64,000 nt of DNA. Source: an uncultured Collinsella sp. (GTDB lineage Bacteria > Actinomycetota > Coriobacteriia > Coriobacteriales > Coriobacteriaceae). Made by a program: the position numbers and the translations under genes. Positions 1 to 8,216 of the stretch are shown here, piece after piece. Within the stretch, counting starts at the first letter, position 1. The number at the start of each line of letters is the position of its first letter. Location of the stretch: assembly GCA_902497025.1 (NCBI GenBank), contig CABVDJ010000003.1:62001-126000 (forward strand). Direction: 5' to 3'. Below the pieces are notes generated by a model. That model did no database searches. It was not told the origin of the DNA and saw only the letters and a program-made list of their open reading frames with translations.

Positions 1-2
1 AC

Positions 3-977
3 CTTAATCCCGATGATGAGCGCCGTGTGCTGCGCACGTCGTCGCCCTCGACCGAGGATATCTATCTTCCTGACTTGGTGCGAATTGGAGCCAAAAGTGG
101 CGAGGTGCAAGAAGATCTGTGCTTGCTGGTGGGATCTGCGGCGCAGCGCCGCCGCATGCCTAGCGTAGGCTGGTCCGTGTGTTCCGGGTTGCCCGCCGGC
201 TCGATTCTAGAGGTGGAACCGGGGGTGTACAGCTTGTCTCCCGAGGCCCTCTGCCTTGCCGTTGCGCGCGAACTTGGCTGTATCCAGGCATTTGCCCTGG
301 CCCAGGAGCTGTGCTCTAAGATTTCACTGAGCGACCGCGGGAAGTATCTGCCTCCCTACACCTCGCCTGTTACGAATAAACTTGCAAAGGACAAGGACCA
401 GCCAGCAGACGTGGGCTACTTTGAAGTCGAGCCGGCGCTGACGCCCGATCGCCTGGCAGATTACCTTGCGGCATGCAAGGGGAATGTGGCCAAACAGCTG
501 CTGCGTCTGTGTCCCTACCTGTCAGAAAACCTGCTCTCGCCCATGGAGTGCATCATGCTCGCCCTGTTTTCGCTTCCGTTTTCCTATGGCGGGTTTGCCT
601 GCGGACCTTTTAAGACCGACTACAAGATCGAGTTTGATGACCGTGCGCAGGCAATCTCGGGGATGCCCCATGCAGTTTGCGATGCGTATCAAGAGGCAGC
701 CCGGTTTGACCTGGAATACAACGGTGAGCTGGGCCATTCCTCTCGGAGGGGACGTATCCATGATGAAAAGCGCAACACGGGCTTGATTACTATGGGAATC
801 GAGGTCGCGACGGTCAATAACGAAATGCTCTGTGACATGGAAGCGATGGAAGCGCTCGCATGGCGCATGCACCAGCGTATGCGAAAGCGGTACCGGAATC
901 GTGTCGATGCCCGCAGGAAGAAGCAAGAGGCGTTGCTTAACACGCTGCGGGCGTGTTTTGGGCTTAAGCCGGTCTAA
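3..977 (+). CDS. DUF559-like (PD-(D/E)XK-like) hypothetical protein, 5' end outside window
   Basis: The reading frame is open from the first in-frame codon of the window, so the gene probably starts upstream; a GTG at 27 is the first internal start. About 325 residues are visible. The C-terminal third has the pattern LEYNGELGH, then D-x3-R, then an L-x3-G-I-x-V segment. That spacing resembles DUF559/Vsr-like nuclease-fold proteins (D/E-Y-x-G-x-H...D..R...L...G), but the usual acidic-lysine centre is not clearly complete. A basic tail with several Arg/Lys clusters ends the protein. The family assignment is inference from motif spacing. Its role is unknown and no operon partner is visible. Confidence 0.6.
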   Translation, partial: LNPDDERRVLRTSSPSTEDIYLPDLVRIGAKSGEVQEDLCLLVGSAAQRRRMPSVGWSVCSGLPAGSILEVEPGVYSLSPEALCLAVARELGCIQAFALAQELCSKISLSDRGKYLPPYTSPVTNKLAKDKDQPADVGYFEVEPALTPDRLADYLAACKGNVAKQLLRLCPYLSENLLSPMECIMLALFSLPFSYGGFACGPFKTDYKIEFDDRAQAISGMPHAVCDAYQEAARFDLEYNGELGHSSRRGRIHDEKRNTGLITMGIEVATVNNEMLCDMEAMEALAWRMHQRMRKRYRNRVDARRKKQEALLNTLRACFGLKPV

Positions 978-1008
978 TTCACGTCGAAAATAGGGGGTTA
1001 ATCATATG

Positions 1009-1231
1009 CCCTGGCCAAAATATGGCAAATATGAGTACTGTCACTAAATCAATAACAGCAAAATCAAGGAATTTAGGGCTCGGAGGCGTCATAAAGTAAG
1101 AAGATAATAAACAAATGTAGAATAACTAAGCATCAGGTTGGCGACACTGAGCGCATAATCTGTCCGAGAGGCCAAAATTGCCTGTTACTAAATTGCTAAC
1201 AGTACTCATATTTGCCATTTTTTGGCCACGG
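1009..1231. mobile_element. TIR element copy 1 (MITE-like, no ORF)
   Basis: A 223-bp non-coding segment is bounded by inverted repeats of about 33 bp (1009-1041 and 1199-1231). Both arms carry GGCAAATATGAGTACTGT next to a TGGCCA end. A second copy lies at 60499-60736. The two interiors share only short blocks (ATAACAGCAAAAT, TGTTACTAAA). No coding potential is visible. It could be a miniature inverted-repeat element or a conserved structured RNA. Confidence 0.7.
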
Positions 1232-1248
1232 CACCCTAAGAAGGGTGC

Positions 1249-1277
1249 CCCGGAGCTCCCCATAGGGGAGCTCCGGG
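1249..1277. other. Perfect 13-bp GC-rich hairpin
   Basis: Two perfect 13-nt arms are separated by the loop ATA. A smaller hairpin (1231-1248) precedes it, directly after the TIR element. No T-run follows on either side, so this is not a classic intrinsic terminator. It may be a leftover of element insertion or an RNA stability hairpin. Confidence 0.5.
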
Positions 1278-1349
1278 CTTCACAGAGGCACGAATAGCCC
1301 ACTCCGACCTGCGAAATCTGTACTCGCGATGCGAATGACGCCCCTAACC

Positions 1350-1378
1350 TTAAACTTTAGCTTGAACTTAGCTATAAT
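1350..1378 (+). promoter_or_regulatory. Strong sigma-70-type promoter
   Basis: TTAAAC at 1350-1355 and a perfect TATAAT at 1373-1378 are separated by 17 bp. Transcription would start near 1385, more than 300 nt before the first plausible start codon (1710). It therefore produces a long leader or a separate RNA. Confidence 0.65.
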
Positions 1379-1384
1379 GCGCTA

Positions 1385-1705
1385 CGTTCCTACCAGGCTG
1401 TGGTTGCGGACGGACGAAATGCCCGTCCTAGTCCAAGACAGACGCGGTCAAAGGGATCCACGTAAGCGACCGCGTGCGCGCGGCGCGATCATGGCGCGTC
1501 CTAGATGTAAGCCGCACCGTCCGTTCTACTTTCTTTGGGGCAATACCGCCTCGCGGGCGAGCGGGCCAGTCGTGAAGGTGGTTACGGCCTCCCGAGCAAA
1601 CACCCCGGTGCGCAAGTGTGGGGTCAAATACCAGGTCAGCTGGTGGGAACAACCCGTTATTCCGCGCAACGCACGGATTGTATACGACATAGAAGGCAGG
1701 GTAGT
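1385..1705 (+). ncRNA. Candidate structured RNA/leader, possibly a raiA-motif relative
   Basis: About 320 nt lie between a consensus promoter and the lipoprotein start, with no convincing reading frame. Visible helices are ACGCGGTC (1442-1449) with GACCGCGT (1468-1475), a CTCG/CGAG hairpin near 1550, ACCAG/CTGGT near 1630-1643, and a long-range GTTGCG (1403-1408) with CGCAAC (1665-1670). CGGACGG near 1407 can also pair with CCGTCCG near 1518. The raiA gene lies 1.35 kb downstream. Published raiA-motif RNAs occur in Actinobacteria and Firmicutes near raiA/comFC loci, so that family is a reasonable guess. I do not recall its consensus well enough to assert identity. Confidence 0.5.
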
Positions 1706-1709
1706 GGAC

Positions 1710-2735
1710 ATGGTGAGGGGCAGCTTGATGCACGCGGCTCGGTTGGGTGCTGGGACCGCGGCGGTCATTGCCGTATTGGGCTTGAGCGGATGCGCGTTCA
1801 ACCCACTGTCCACGTTCACGACACCCACGATTGACCAGATCGAGCGCGAGACCGTTACCCCTGCGGTGTCGGACGATGCCCTGGTCACTCCCGGTACCCT
1901 GACGGTTGCCCTCGATACCTCCGATGCTCCGCAGGCCATGCAGGGCGCCGATGGTAATCTCACGGGCTACGCGGTCGACGCTGCCCGCGCCCTTGCAAGC
2001 CGTATGGGCCTTAAGGTTGCCTTCGTCGATGCGTCTTCTGCCGATTCCGCGCTTGGCGACAAAAAGGCCGACATCTTCATTGGCGACATCAATTCCACGG
2101 ATGGTGACATCAACACGCTTGGTACTTGCCTGTACGACGCTGCGGCAGTGTTCGGAAAGACGAGCGACGGCGAATCACTGAGCGTTTCCATCGAAACGCT
2201 TAACACCGCTACCCTGGGCGTTCAGACCTCCTCGGCCTCGCAGGAAGCGCTCGCCAAGCAGAGTATCACGGCCAACCAAAAGACCTTCTCCAACATCAAC
2301 GAGTGCTTTGAGGCACTTGAGTCCGGCGAGATCGACTACGTGATTTGCGACTCCACGGCCGGCGGCTACCTTGCGCGCCTGATGAGCCAGATCTCTTACG
2401 TCGGCGCGCTCGAGACACCCTCGACGCTTGGTGTTGCAGGCCTTTCGTCCAATGACGAACTGTGTCGTGCCGTGAGCGATGCCCTCGACGGTATTACGGC
2501 CGACGGCACGCTCGAGGCGGTCCACTGCGTCTGGTACGGCACGATGCCCTACGACCTCACCACTAAGACGGTTTCGGGCGCTAACGTGCAGCCGGGCGAC
2601 TCTGAGTCCAGTGAGACCACGTCCTCCGGCAGCGAGTCCTCCGATTCCAACAATGAGACCGCATCCTCCGAAGACAAATCGTCCAGCCAGGAAGACACCA
2701 TCACCGACGACGACATTAACAAGCTTAATAGCTAG
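1710..2735 (+). CDS. Lipoprotein, family 3 solute-binding (transporter substrate-binding) protein
   Basis: The ATG at 1710 follows an AAGGCAGGG ribosome site. The same frame is open further upstream, but that stretch looks like structured RNA. The N-terminus has a signal peptide ending in a LSGC lipobox (Cys near residue 27), so the mature protein should be lipid-anchored outside the membrane. Residues ~55-280 match the SBP_bac_3 fold: LTVALDTSDAP, a NLTGYAVDAARALASRMGL segment, then ADIFIGDI. A Ser/Glu/Asp-rich tail of about 55 residues ends the protein. No permease or ATPase gene is adjacent, so the ligand is unknown and a sensory role is possible. Confidence 0.8.
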   Translation: MVRGSLMHAARLGAGTAAVIAVLGLSGCAFNPLSTFTTPTIDQIERETVTPAVSDDALVTPGTLTVALDTSDAPQAMQGADGNLTGYAVDAARALASRMGLKVAFVDASSADSALGDKKADIFIGDINSTDGDINTLGTCLYDAAAVFGKTSDGESLSVSIETLNTATLGVQTSSASQEALAKQSITANQKTFSNINECFEALESGEIDYVICDSTAGGYLARLMSQISYVGALETPSTLGVAGLSSNDELCRAVSDALDGITADGTLEAVHCVWYGTMPYDLTTKTVSGANVQPGDSESSETTSSGSESSDSNNETASSEDKSSSQEDTITDDDINKLNS

Positions 2736-2801
2736 TTATTGCTAGGGGTGGCGTCTCCTATGCGCTAGGAGAGACGCCTCTTCACGGTTTCAACACGCAT
2801 T

Positions 2802-2835
2802 GCCGGGCTTTCCCAACAGGGGAGCCCGGCTTTTT
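2802..2835 (+). terminator. Rho-independent terminator
   Basis: The GC-rich stem GCCGGGCT/AGCCCGGC with an extended inner stem is followed by TTTTT. It closes the lipoprotein transcript. A second hairpin (GGCGTCTC/GAGACGCC, about 2750-2780) precedes it. Confidence 0.8.
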
Positions 2836-3052
2836 CGTTCCCGTAAAACCAGCAGGTCAAAGACATTTTTTAAGTACCAAACCAAAGTCGCCGTTGCTCT
2901 CCCATAGCGCACTTTGCCACAGAAAAGTGCGAGACTTCGGTATGCGGTATCAAGCAATCGTTATTCGGGTCTTTGGGAATCCGCGTGATTAAATGCACGG
3001 CAATGGGTACATAGCCAGTACAGTAAGTCCCCGAGGCAGATTGGAGCCACGT

Positions 3053-3637
3053 ATGGATATCAAGGTTTCTGGACGCAAGACGACGGTAACCGATGCTCTG
3101 CGTGCGCATGTGGATGAGAAGATCGGCGAGGCGCTCAAGGTTTTCGATATCGAGCCCATGACGGTCGACGTCGTACTTCGCTATGAGAAGAACCCCTCGA
3201 ACCCCAACCCGGCAATCGTCGAGGTTACGGTTCGTGCCCGCGGTTCGGTGATTCGCGTTGCCGAGCACGGTGCAGATATGTACGCCGCCATCGACCTCTC
3301 CGCCGATAAGGTCACCCGCCAGCTGCGCAAGTTCAAGACCAAGGTCGTGGACAACCGCCAGGGCGGTGCCAGCGCAGCGGATGTCGCACCGGTCGAGCGC
3401 GTCGAGGATCTGGCCGACCTGCTGCTGCCCGAGGAGGAGGACGACCTGCTCGTCCGCGAGAAGGTCATCGATGTCACCCCGATGACTGAGGAGCAGGCAC
3501 TGGTGCAGACCGATCTGCTGGGCCACGACTTCTACGTGTTCGAGAACGCGACGACTGGCCTTATCAATGTGGTGTATCACCGTAAGAATGGTGGATATGG
3601 CATCATCAAGCCCCGTATCGAAACACTTGACGAGTAA
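3053..3637 (+). CDS. raiA: Ribosome hibernation promoting factor, long form
   Basis: This 194-residue protein binds the 30S subunit and drives formation of inactive 100S ribosome dimers during stress. The N-terminal ~100 residues are the S30AE/RaiA domain (begins MDIKVSGRKTTVTDAL). The C-terminal ~60 residues are the long-form dimerisation domain (VIDVTPMTEEQALVQ...LLGHDFYVF...VVYHRKNGGYGII). ATG 3053 is chosen because it follows TTGGAG and starts exactly where the family starts; the frame is open 60 nt further upstream. The domain order and length match actinobacterial and firmicute long HPF. Confidence 0.93.
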   Translation: MDIKVSGRKTTVTDALRAHVDEKIGEALKVFDIEPMTVDVVLRYEKNPSNPNPAIVEVTVRARGSVIRVAEHGADMYAAIDLSADKVTRQLRKFKTKVVDNRQGGASAADVAPVERVEDLADLLLPEEEDDLLVREKVIDVTPMTEEQALVQTDLLGHDFYVFENATTGLINVVYHRKNGGYGIIKPRIETLDE

Positions 3638-3666
3638 AATACGTTAACTTGCATGAGTTAACGGCC

Positions 3667-3699
3667 GGCGGCCATCCCATGCGGATGGCCGCCTTTTTT
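3667..3699 (+). terminator. Rho-independent terminator of raiA
   Basis: A perfect 11-bp stem (GGCGGCCATCC / GGATGGCCGCC) with loop CATGC is followed by six T residues. Confidence 0.85.
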
Positions 3700-3717
3700 A
3701 CGTAAGGAGTCGCTTTG

Positions 3718-4671
3718 ATGGACAAGGCTGCATCTACCGGCCATTCTGACCGCTGCCGCATCGTCGTCGATACCTGCTGCGACTTTAGCCCCGAGGTCGC
3801 CGCGAACCTCGATGTCGATATCCTGGGTTTCCCCTTCATTATCGATGGCGAGGAGCGCACGGACGATATCTGGTCGAGCATGAGCCCTAAGGAGTTCTAC
3901 GACCGCATGCGCGCCGGCGCCCGCGTGTCCACCTCGGCTGTGTCGCTCGGTCGCTATATCGAGTTCTTTACCGAGTGCGCCAAAGAGGGCACGCCCACGG
4001 TCTACCTGTGCTTTACCTCGGCGCTGTCGTCGAGCTACAACTCTGCGTGCCAGGCGGCAGATGCCGTGCGCGCCGAGTATCCCAACTTTGAGCTCTACGT
4101 GGTCGACAACGCCCTGCCCTGCGCGACCGGCGCGCTCTTGGCGCTCGAGGCCGTGCGCCAGCGTTCGGCGGGACTGACTGCCAAGCAGCTGGTCGATTGG
4201 GCAAACGAGGCAAAGACCTACGTCCACGGCTACTTTACGCTCGAGAGCTTCGACGCACTAGCTGCCGGCGGCCGCATTCCGCCCGCGGCGGCACAGCTCA
4301 CGGCAAAGCTCGACGTCAAACCCGAGCTGTCCTACGACCTGGCCGGCTCGCTGTCGCTGATCGGCGTCAACCGCGGCCGCAAGAAGGCGCTCAAGTCCAT
4401 TCTCAAGTCGTTCCGCGAGAACTACGTGCCCGATCGCACCATGCCCATCGCCATCATGACGGCCGATGCCGAGAAGGACGGCGACTGGCTCGAGGCCGCC
4501 ATCCGCAAGGAGGAGGGCTGCGCCGACGTCACGATCATTCGCAGCTCCGTGGGCCCCACCATCGGCTCACACGTGGGCCCCGGCATGGTGGCCTGCGCAT
4601 TTTGGGGTAAGAACCGCGCCGAGAAAGCCTCGCTTTCCGACCGCATCGCGCGCCGTGTGCGCGGCGAGTAG
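3718..4671 (+). CDS. DegV family fatty-acid-binding protein
   Basis: The protein has 317 residues. The DegV fold is shown by RIVVDTCCDFSPEVA near the start, FPFIIDGEE, a STSAVSLGRYIEFF segment, TSALSSSYNSA, and the ESFDALAAGGRI block. In characterised members DegV (FakB) proteins bind fatty acids and pass them to the kinase FakA; no fakA is visible here. ATG 3718 has AAGGAG 8 nt upstream; a TTG directly before it (3715) is a less likely start. It stands alone behind the raiA terminator. Confidence 0.85.
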   Translation: MDKAASTGHSDRCRIVVDTCCDFSPEVAANLDVDILGFPFIIDGEERTDDIWSSMSPKEFYDRMRAGARVSTSAVSLGRYIEFFTECAKEGTPTVYLCFTSALSSSYNSACQAADAVRAEYPNFELYVVDNALPCATGALLALEAVRQRSAGLTAKQLVDWANEAKTYVHGYFTLESFDALAAGGRIPPAAAQLTAKLDVKPELSYDLAGSLSLIGVNRGRKKALKSILKSFRENYVPDRTMPIAIMTADAEKDGDWLEAAIRKEEGCADVTIIRSSVGPTIGSHVGPGMVACAFWGKNRAEKASLSDRIARRVRGE

Positions 4672-4769
4672 GCAAGTAACGCGGCCGTAATCGATCCCAA
4701 CTCACAGCCCAAACGCTGGCACCGAGTATTCAACCTGGTAACAACACCCAACCCAAAAGGAAAGGTTTC

Positions 4770-5849
4770 ATGGCAAACAAGCTCTCCGTCGCATTCATCG
4801 GCACCGGAATTATGGGTGCCCCCATCGCCGGCCACATTCTGGACGCCGGCTATCCCGTCACGGTCAACAACCGCACCAAGTCCAAGGCTGCAGCGCTCGT
4901 TGAGCGCGGTGCCGTCTGGGCCGATACGCCGGCAGATGCTGCGGCGAACGCCGACGTCATCTTTACCATGGTGGGTTATCCCTCCGAGGTCGAGGAGCTC
5001 TACCTGGCGGGCGACGGCCTGCTCTCGTGCACTAAGCCCGGCGCGGTCCTGATCGACCTCACCACGAGCTCGCCCGAGCTCGCGCGCGACATTGCCGAGG
5101 CCGCCCAGGTCTCCGGCCGCATGGCGTTTGACTGCCCCGTCACCGGCGGCGAGTCGGGCGCGATCGCCGGCACGCTCACGGCTATCGTGGGCGCCACCGA
5201 GAACGACATCGCCCCGGTCCGCGACATCCTTGCCACCTTCGCCGCCAACATCTGCTGCTTCGACGGCGCCGGCAAGGGTCAGGCCGCCAAGCTCGCCAAC
5301 CAGGTGTCGCTGGGCGCCTGCATGGTCGGCATGGCCGATGCCATGGCGTTTGCCGAGCTCAACGGCCTGGATCTGGAGAAGACCCGCGAGATGATCTTGG
5401 GCGGCACCGGCAAGTCCGGCGCCATGGAGAGTCTGGCTCCCAAGGCGCTCGACGGCGACTACAAGCCCGGCTTTATGGTCGAGCACTTCATTAAGGACCT
5501 GCGCCTGGCGCTCGCTTACGCCGACGACCGCGAGCTCGCGCTGCCCGGCGCTGACGTGGCCTTTACGCTCTACGACATGCTCGACGCCATCGGTGGCGCC
5601 AAGCTGGGCACCCAGGCCATCACGGTGCTCTACAAGGAGGAGGCCGACGCCATCGCCGCCGGCCTGGACTGGTCGCAGTATCGTCCCGAGGAGCACGGTG
5701 CCCACGAGGACGGCTGCGGTTGCGGTGAGCACGGCGACGACCACGAGTGCGGCTGCGGCCATCACCATGGCGAGGATCACGAGTGCTGCGGCGGTCACGG
5801 CCACGATGACGGCCACGAGTGCTGCTGCGGTCATCATCACGAGGAGTAG
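4770..5849 (+). CDS. 3-hydroxyisobutyrate/tartronate-semialdehyde reductase-family dehydrogenase with His/Cys-rich tail
   Basis: The protein has 359 residues; the family is usually 290-300. A Rossmann NAD(P) site opens the protein (FIGTGIMGAPIAGHILDAG, NRTKSKA). The substrate motif DCPVTGGESGAIAG and catalytic-lysine region GKGQAAKLANQVSLGA follow. The last ~50 residues are dense in His, Cys, Gly, Asp and Glu (HECGCGHHHGEDHECCGGH-type repeats), which should bind soft metals. The substrate is probably a small beta-hydroxy acid, but the exact enzyme cannot be named. It heads an operon with the next three genes: a tight junction to the membrane protein (stop 5849, start 5855), then short gaps. 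RBS AAAAGGAAAG precedes the ATG. Confidence 0.85.
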   Translation: MANKLSVAFIGTGIMGAPIAGHILDAGYPVTVNNRTKSKAAALVERGAVWADTPADAAANADVIFTMVGYPSEVEELYLAGDGLLSCTKPGAVLIDLTTSSPELARDIAEAAQVSGRMAFDCPVTGGESGAIAGTLTAIVGATENDIAPVRDILATFAANICCFDGAGKGQAAKLANQVSLGACMVGMADAMAFAELNGLDLEKTREMILGGTGKSGAMESLAPKALDGDYKPGFMVEHFIKDLRLALAYADDRELALPGADVAFTLYDMLDAIGGAKLGTQAITVLYKEEADAIAAGLDWSQYRPEEHGAHEDGCGCGEHGDDHECGCGHHHGEDHECCGGHGHDDGHECCCGHHHEE

Positions 5850-5854
5850 CGCCC

Positions 5855-6283
5855 ATGAGCTGGACGTTCGTGGTGCTCGCGCTGGCGCTCTTTCTCTTTG
5901 CGATTTACATCGGCTTTTTGTGCGGCCAGTGGGCGTGCGAAAAGCGCGTCATCACCAAACGCGACTACTGGATTGCCAACTTTGCGGGAGCGGCGGCAGT
6001 CGTCCTGCTGACCTGGGTGTTTTCGCTGTTCCCGCTGGTGCAGTTTGCGCCGATCGGCTGGCTCGGCGGCTTTATCGCCGGCCTTAAGATGAGCTTTGGC
6101 GAGTCCGTCGGTCCGTGGCGCAAGCACGACGAGGTCTTTAACGTCAACAAGGCTCACCGCGCCGCCGCCGACGCGGGCGACGCCGAGGAACGCCGCCGTG
6201 CGCGTCGCAATGGCGCGGCCGACCGACAGCTCATCTCGGTCACCGATGACAGCAAGGGTGCTGGCAAGCACGCTAAGAAATAG
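5855..6283 (+). CDS. Small two-TM membrane protein of unknown function
   Basis: The protein has 142 residues. The ATG lies 5 nt after the upstream stop, with the ribosome site inside the upstream tail (GAGGAG). Residues ~3-24 and ~42-75 are hydrophobic membrane segments; a charged Arg/Lys/Ala-rich cytoplasmic C-terminus follows. I do not recognise the family. Its position inside the operon suggests co-expression with the dehydrogenase and HEAT protein. Confidence 0.7.
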   Translation: MSWTFVVLALALFLFAIYIGFLCGQWACEKRVITKRDYWIANFAGAAAVVLLTWVFSLFPLVQFAPIGWLGGFIAGLKMSFGESVGPWRKHDEVFNVNKAHRAAADAGDAEERRRARRNGAADRQLISVTDDSKGAGKHAKK

Positions 6284-6298
6284 TAAGAAGAGGTAACT

Positions 6299-6997
6299 AT
6301 GGCAGAAAACAAGGAAGAACAGCTCACCGACGAGGAGCTGGCACAGCTTCAGCTGGCAGAGGAGAACGAGAACGCCGTCGACCGTCTGGTCAAGGAGCTC
6401 GGCTGCCCCACGCGCCGCATCCGTCAGTTTGCCGCCCGCGTGCTGCACCTGCTTGCCGAGCGCGATCCGCAGCGCGTCGTTCCCTGCGTGCCCGCGCTGA
6501 TCGAGGCGCTCGACCGCCCCGAGGCTCAGACCCGCTGGGAGGCTCTCGATGCCCTGGCGGCGCTCGCCACCACCTGCCCCGAGCAGCTGGGTGATGCCTT
6601 TGAGGGCGCCGAGACCGCGCTGTTCGACGAGATTTCGTCCACGCTGCGCTATGCCGCCTTCCGCCTGCTGTGCGTGTGGGGCGCCACGAGCGTCGAGCGT
6701 TCGCGCGAGGCTTGGCCCATCCTGGACGAGGCCATCCAGTGCTACCACGGCGACCTTGAGTATCGCGACATGCTCGGTTGCCTGTACGAGTTTGGCCAGG
6801 GCGAGATTGACGCCGAGGTCGCCGAGAAGCTCGCGCTGCGCCTTAAGTTCGACGCCGAGAACGGCAAGGGCAGCTATCTCAAGGCCCGTTCGAGCGAGAT
6901 TTGCGAAATGCTTGTTAAACGTTTTGGCCTGGATCTCTCCAAAAAGAAGAAGCGTGCTAGCGTTAAAAAATCTGACGACGCCGAAGACGAGGAGTAA
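6299..6997 (+). CDS. HEAT-repeat-like protein
   Basis: The protein has 232 residues. After an acidic start it shows helical-pair repeats such as RQFAARVLHLLAERDPQRV, VPALIEALDRPEAQTRWEALDALAALA and TLRYAAFRLLCVWGA, typical of HEAT/armadillo-like scaffolds. It ends in a mixed Lys and Asp/Glu tail. No catalytic motif is seen; a protein-binding role is inferred. It is separated from its neighbours by short gaps (16 nt upstream, 6 nt downstream), so it is co-transcribed with the isocitrate dehydrogenase. Confidence 0.7.
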   Translation: MAENKEEQLTDEELAQLQLAEENENAVDRLVKELGCPTRRIRQFAARVLHLLAERDPQRVVPCVPALIEALDRPEAQTRWEALDALAALATTCPEQLGDAFEGAETALFDEISSTLRYAAFRLLCVWGATSVERSREAWPILDEAIQCYHGDLEYRDMLGCLYEFGQGEIDAEVAEKLALRLKFDAENGKGSYLKARSSEICEMLVKRFGLDLSKKKKRASVKKSDDAEDEE

Positions 6998-7003
6998 CAG
7001 ATT

Positions 7004-8089
7004 ATGGCGCACGATGTAGTCATGATCCCCGGTGACGGTATCGGTCCCGAGATTACGCAGGCCATGCGCCGCGTGGTCGAGGCCACCGGTGTCCAGATCA
7101 ACTGGAACGTCCAGGAGGCCGGTGCCGGCGTCATGGACGAGTTTGGCACGCCGCTGCCCCAGCACGTGCTCGATGCGGTCGCCGAGACCAAGGTTGCCAT
7201 CAAGGGCCCCATCACTACGCCGGTCGGCACGGGCTTCCGGAGCGTCAACGTTGCCCTGCGCAAGCACTTTGACCTGTATGCCTGCGTGCGTCCCTGCCTG
7301 TCGCAGCCGGGCGACGGTTCTCGCTTCCGCGACGTCGACCTGGTCATCGTGCGCGAGAACACCGAGGACCTCTACGCCGGCATCGAGTTCGACGAGGGTG
7401 CTGCCGAGGTCGAGGAGCTCTCACAGCTTGTCGAGCGCTCGGGTCAGAAGACCTTTGCTGCCGATTCCGCCATCTCGATCAAGCCGATCTCCATCGCCAA
7501 GAGCCGCCGCATTGTGGAGTATGCCTTTGAGTATGCCCGCCGCTGCGGTCGCAAAAAGGTGACGGCCGTGCATAAGGCCAACATCATGAAGGCGACCGAC
7601 GGCCTGTTCCTGCGCGTTGCGCGCGAGGTGGCCGCCAACTATCCCGATATCGAGTTCAACGATAAGATTGTCGACGCCACCTGCATGGGCTTGGTCCAGA
7701 ACCCCAACGACTTCGATGTCCTGGTACTGCCCAACCTGTACGGCGACATCGTCAGCGACCTGTGCGCCGGCCTGGTGGGCGGCCTGGGTATGGCCCCCGG
7801 CTCCAACATCGGTGCCGACTGCGCCATCTTCGAGGCTACGCACGGCTCTGCGCCCGATATCGCGGGCCAGGATATCGCCAACCCCACGGCAGAGATCCTC
7901 TCCGCTGCCATGATGCTCGACCACCTGGGCGAGAACGACGCGGCAAACCGCATCCGCGTTGCCGTTTCTGCCACGCTCGACGAGGGCAAGCAGGTTACCG
8001 GTGACGTGCGCCGTGCCCAGACCGGCTCCGTTGAGGGCGCCGTGGGCACGCAGGCCTTCGCCGATGCCGTTATCGCACACCTGGCCTAA
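7004..8089 (+). CDS. Isocitrate/isopropylmalate dehydrogenase family protein, likely NAD-dependent isocitrate dehydrogenase
   Basis: The protein has 361 residues. It begins [19 protein letters not shown] and carries the family substrate residues in a [12 protein letters not shown] segment (Arg and Tyr), the [13 protein letters not shown] block, and metal-binding aspartates in [14 protein letters not shown]. The signature [16 protein letters not shown] is present. The length and [10 protein letters not shown] motif favour the NAD-dependent isocitrate (or homoisocitrate) branch over isopropylmalate dehydrogenase. No leu genes are nearby. It closes the operon that began at 4770 and is followed by a terminator. 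Confidence 0.85.
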   Translation: MAHDVVMIPGDGIGPEITQAMRRVVEATGVQINWNVQEAGAGVMDEFGTPLPQHVLDAVAETKVAIKGPITTPVGTGFRSVNVALRKHFDLYACVRPCLSQPGDGSRFRDVDLVIVRENTEDLYAGIEFDEGAAEVEELSQLVERSGQKTFAADSAISIKPISIAKSRRIVEYAFEYARRCGRKKVTAVHKANIMKATDGLFLRVAREVAANYPDIEFNDKIVDATCMGLVQNPNDFDVLVLPNLYGDIVSDLCAGLVGGLGMAPGSNIGADCAIFEATHGSAPDIAGQDIANPTAEILSAAMMLDHLGENDAANRIRVAVSATLDEGKQVTGDVRRAQTGSVEGAVGTQAFADAVIAHLA

Positions 8090-8148
8090 GGTAAATAGCT
8101 CGCAAACGCCTAAATAGTACTTAAGTGTTTGCGTATAACCTAAGAAAC

Positions 8149-8184
8149 AATACGCCCGGCGCTCCGTCGGGCGTATTCTATTGA
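8149..8184 (+). terminator. Terminator-like hairpin after the dehydrogenase operon
   Basis: A perfect 10-bp stem AATACGCCCG/CGGGCGTATT with a short pyrimidine-rich tail lies between two genes. Confidence 0.65.
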
Positions 8185-8216
8185 GGACTTTGTTTCCCAT
8201 CAAGGAGTAACTGACT

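Noticed and set aside
1535..1560. T-box riboswitch, because of GGGGCAATACCGCC
   Set aside because: The T-box sequence GGTGGNACCGCG does not match, no specifier loop is evident, and the downstream gene is not amino-acid related by any direct evidence.
1620..1670. SRP RNA (ffs), because of ACCAGGTCAG
   Set aside because: The invariant GGAAG/GGAGCAG tetraloop region that should follow is absent.
1329..1709. Extended N-terminus of the lipoprotein
   Set aside because: The stretch overlaps a consensus promoter and strong RNA helices, and a signal peptide with lipobox starts right after ATG 1710.
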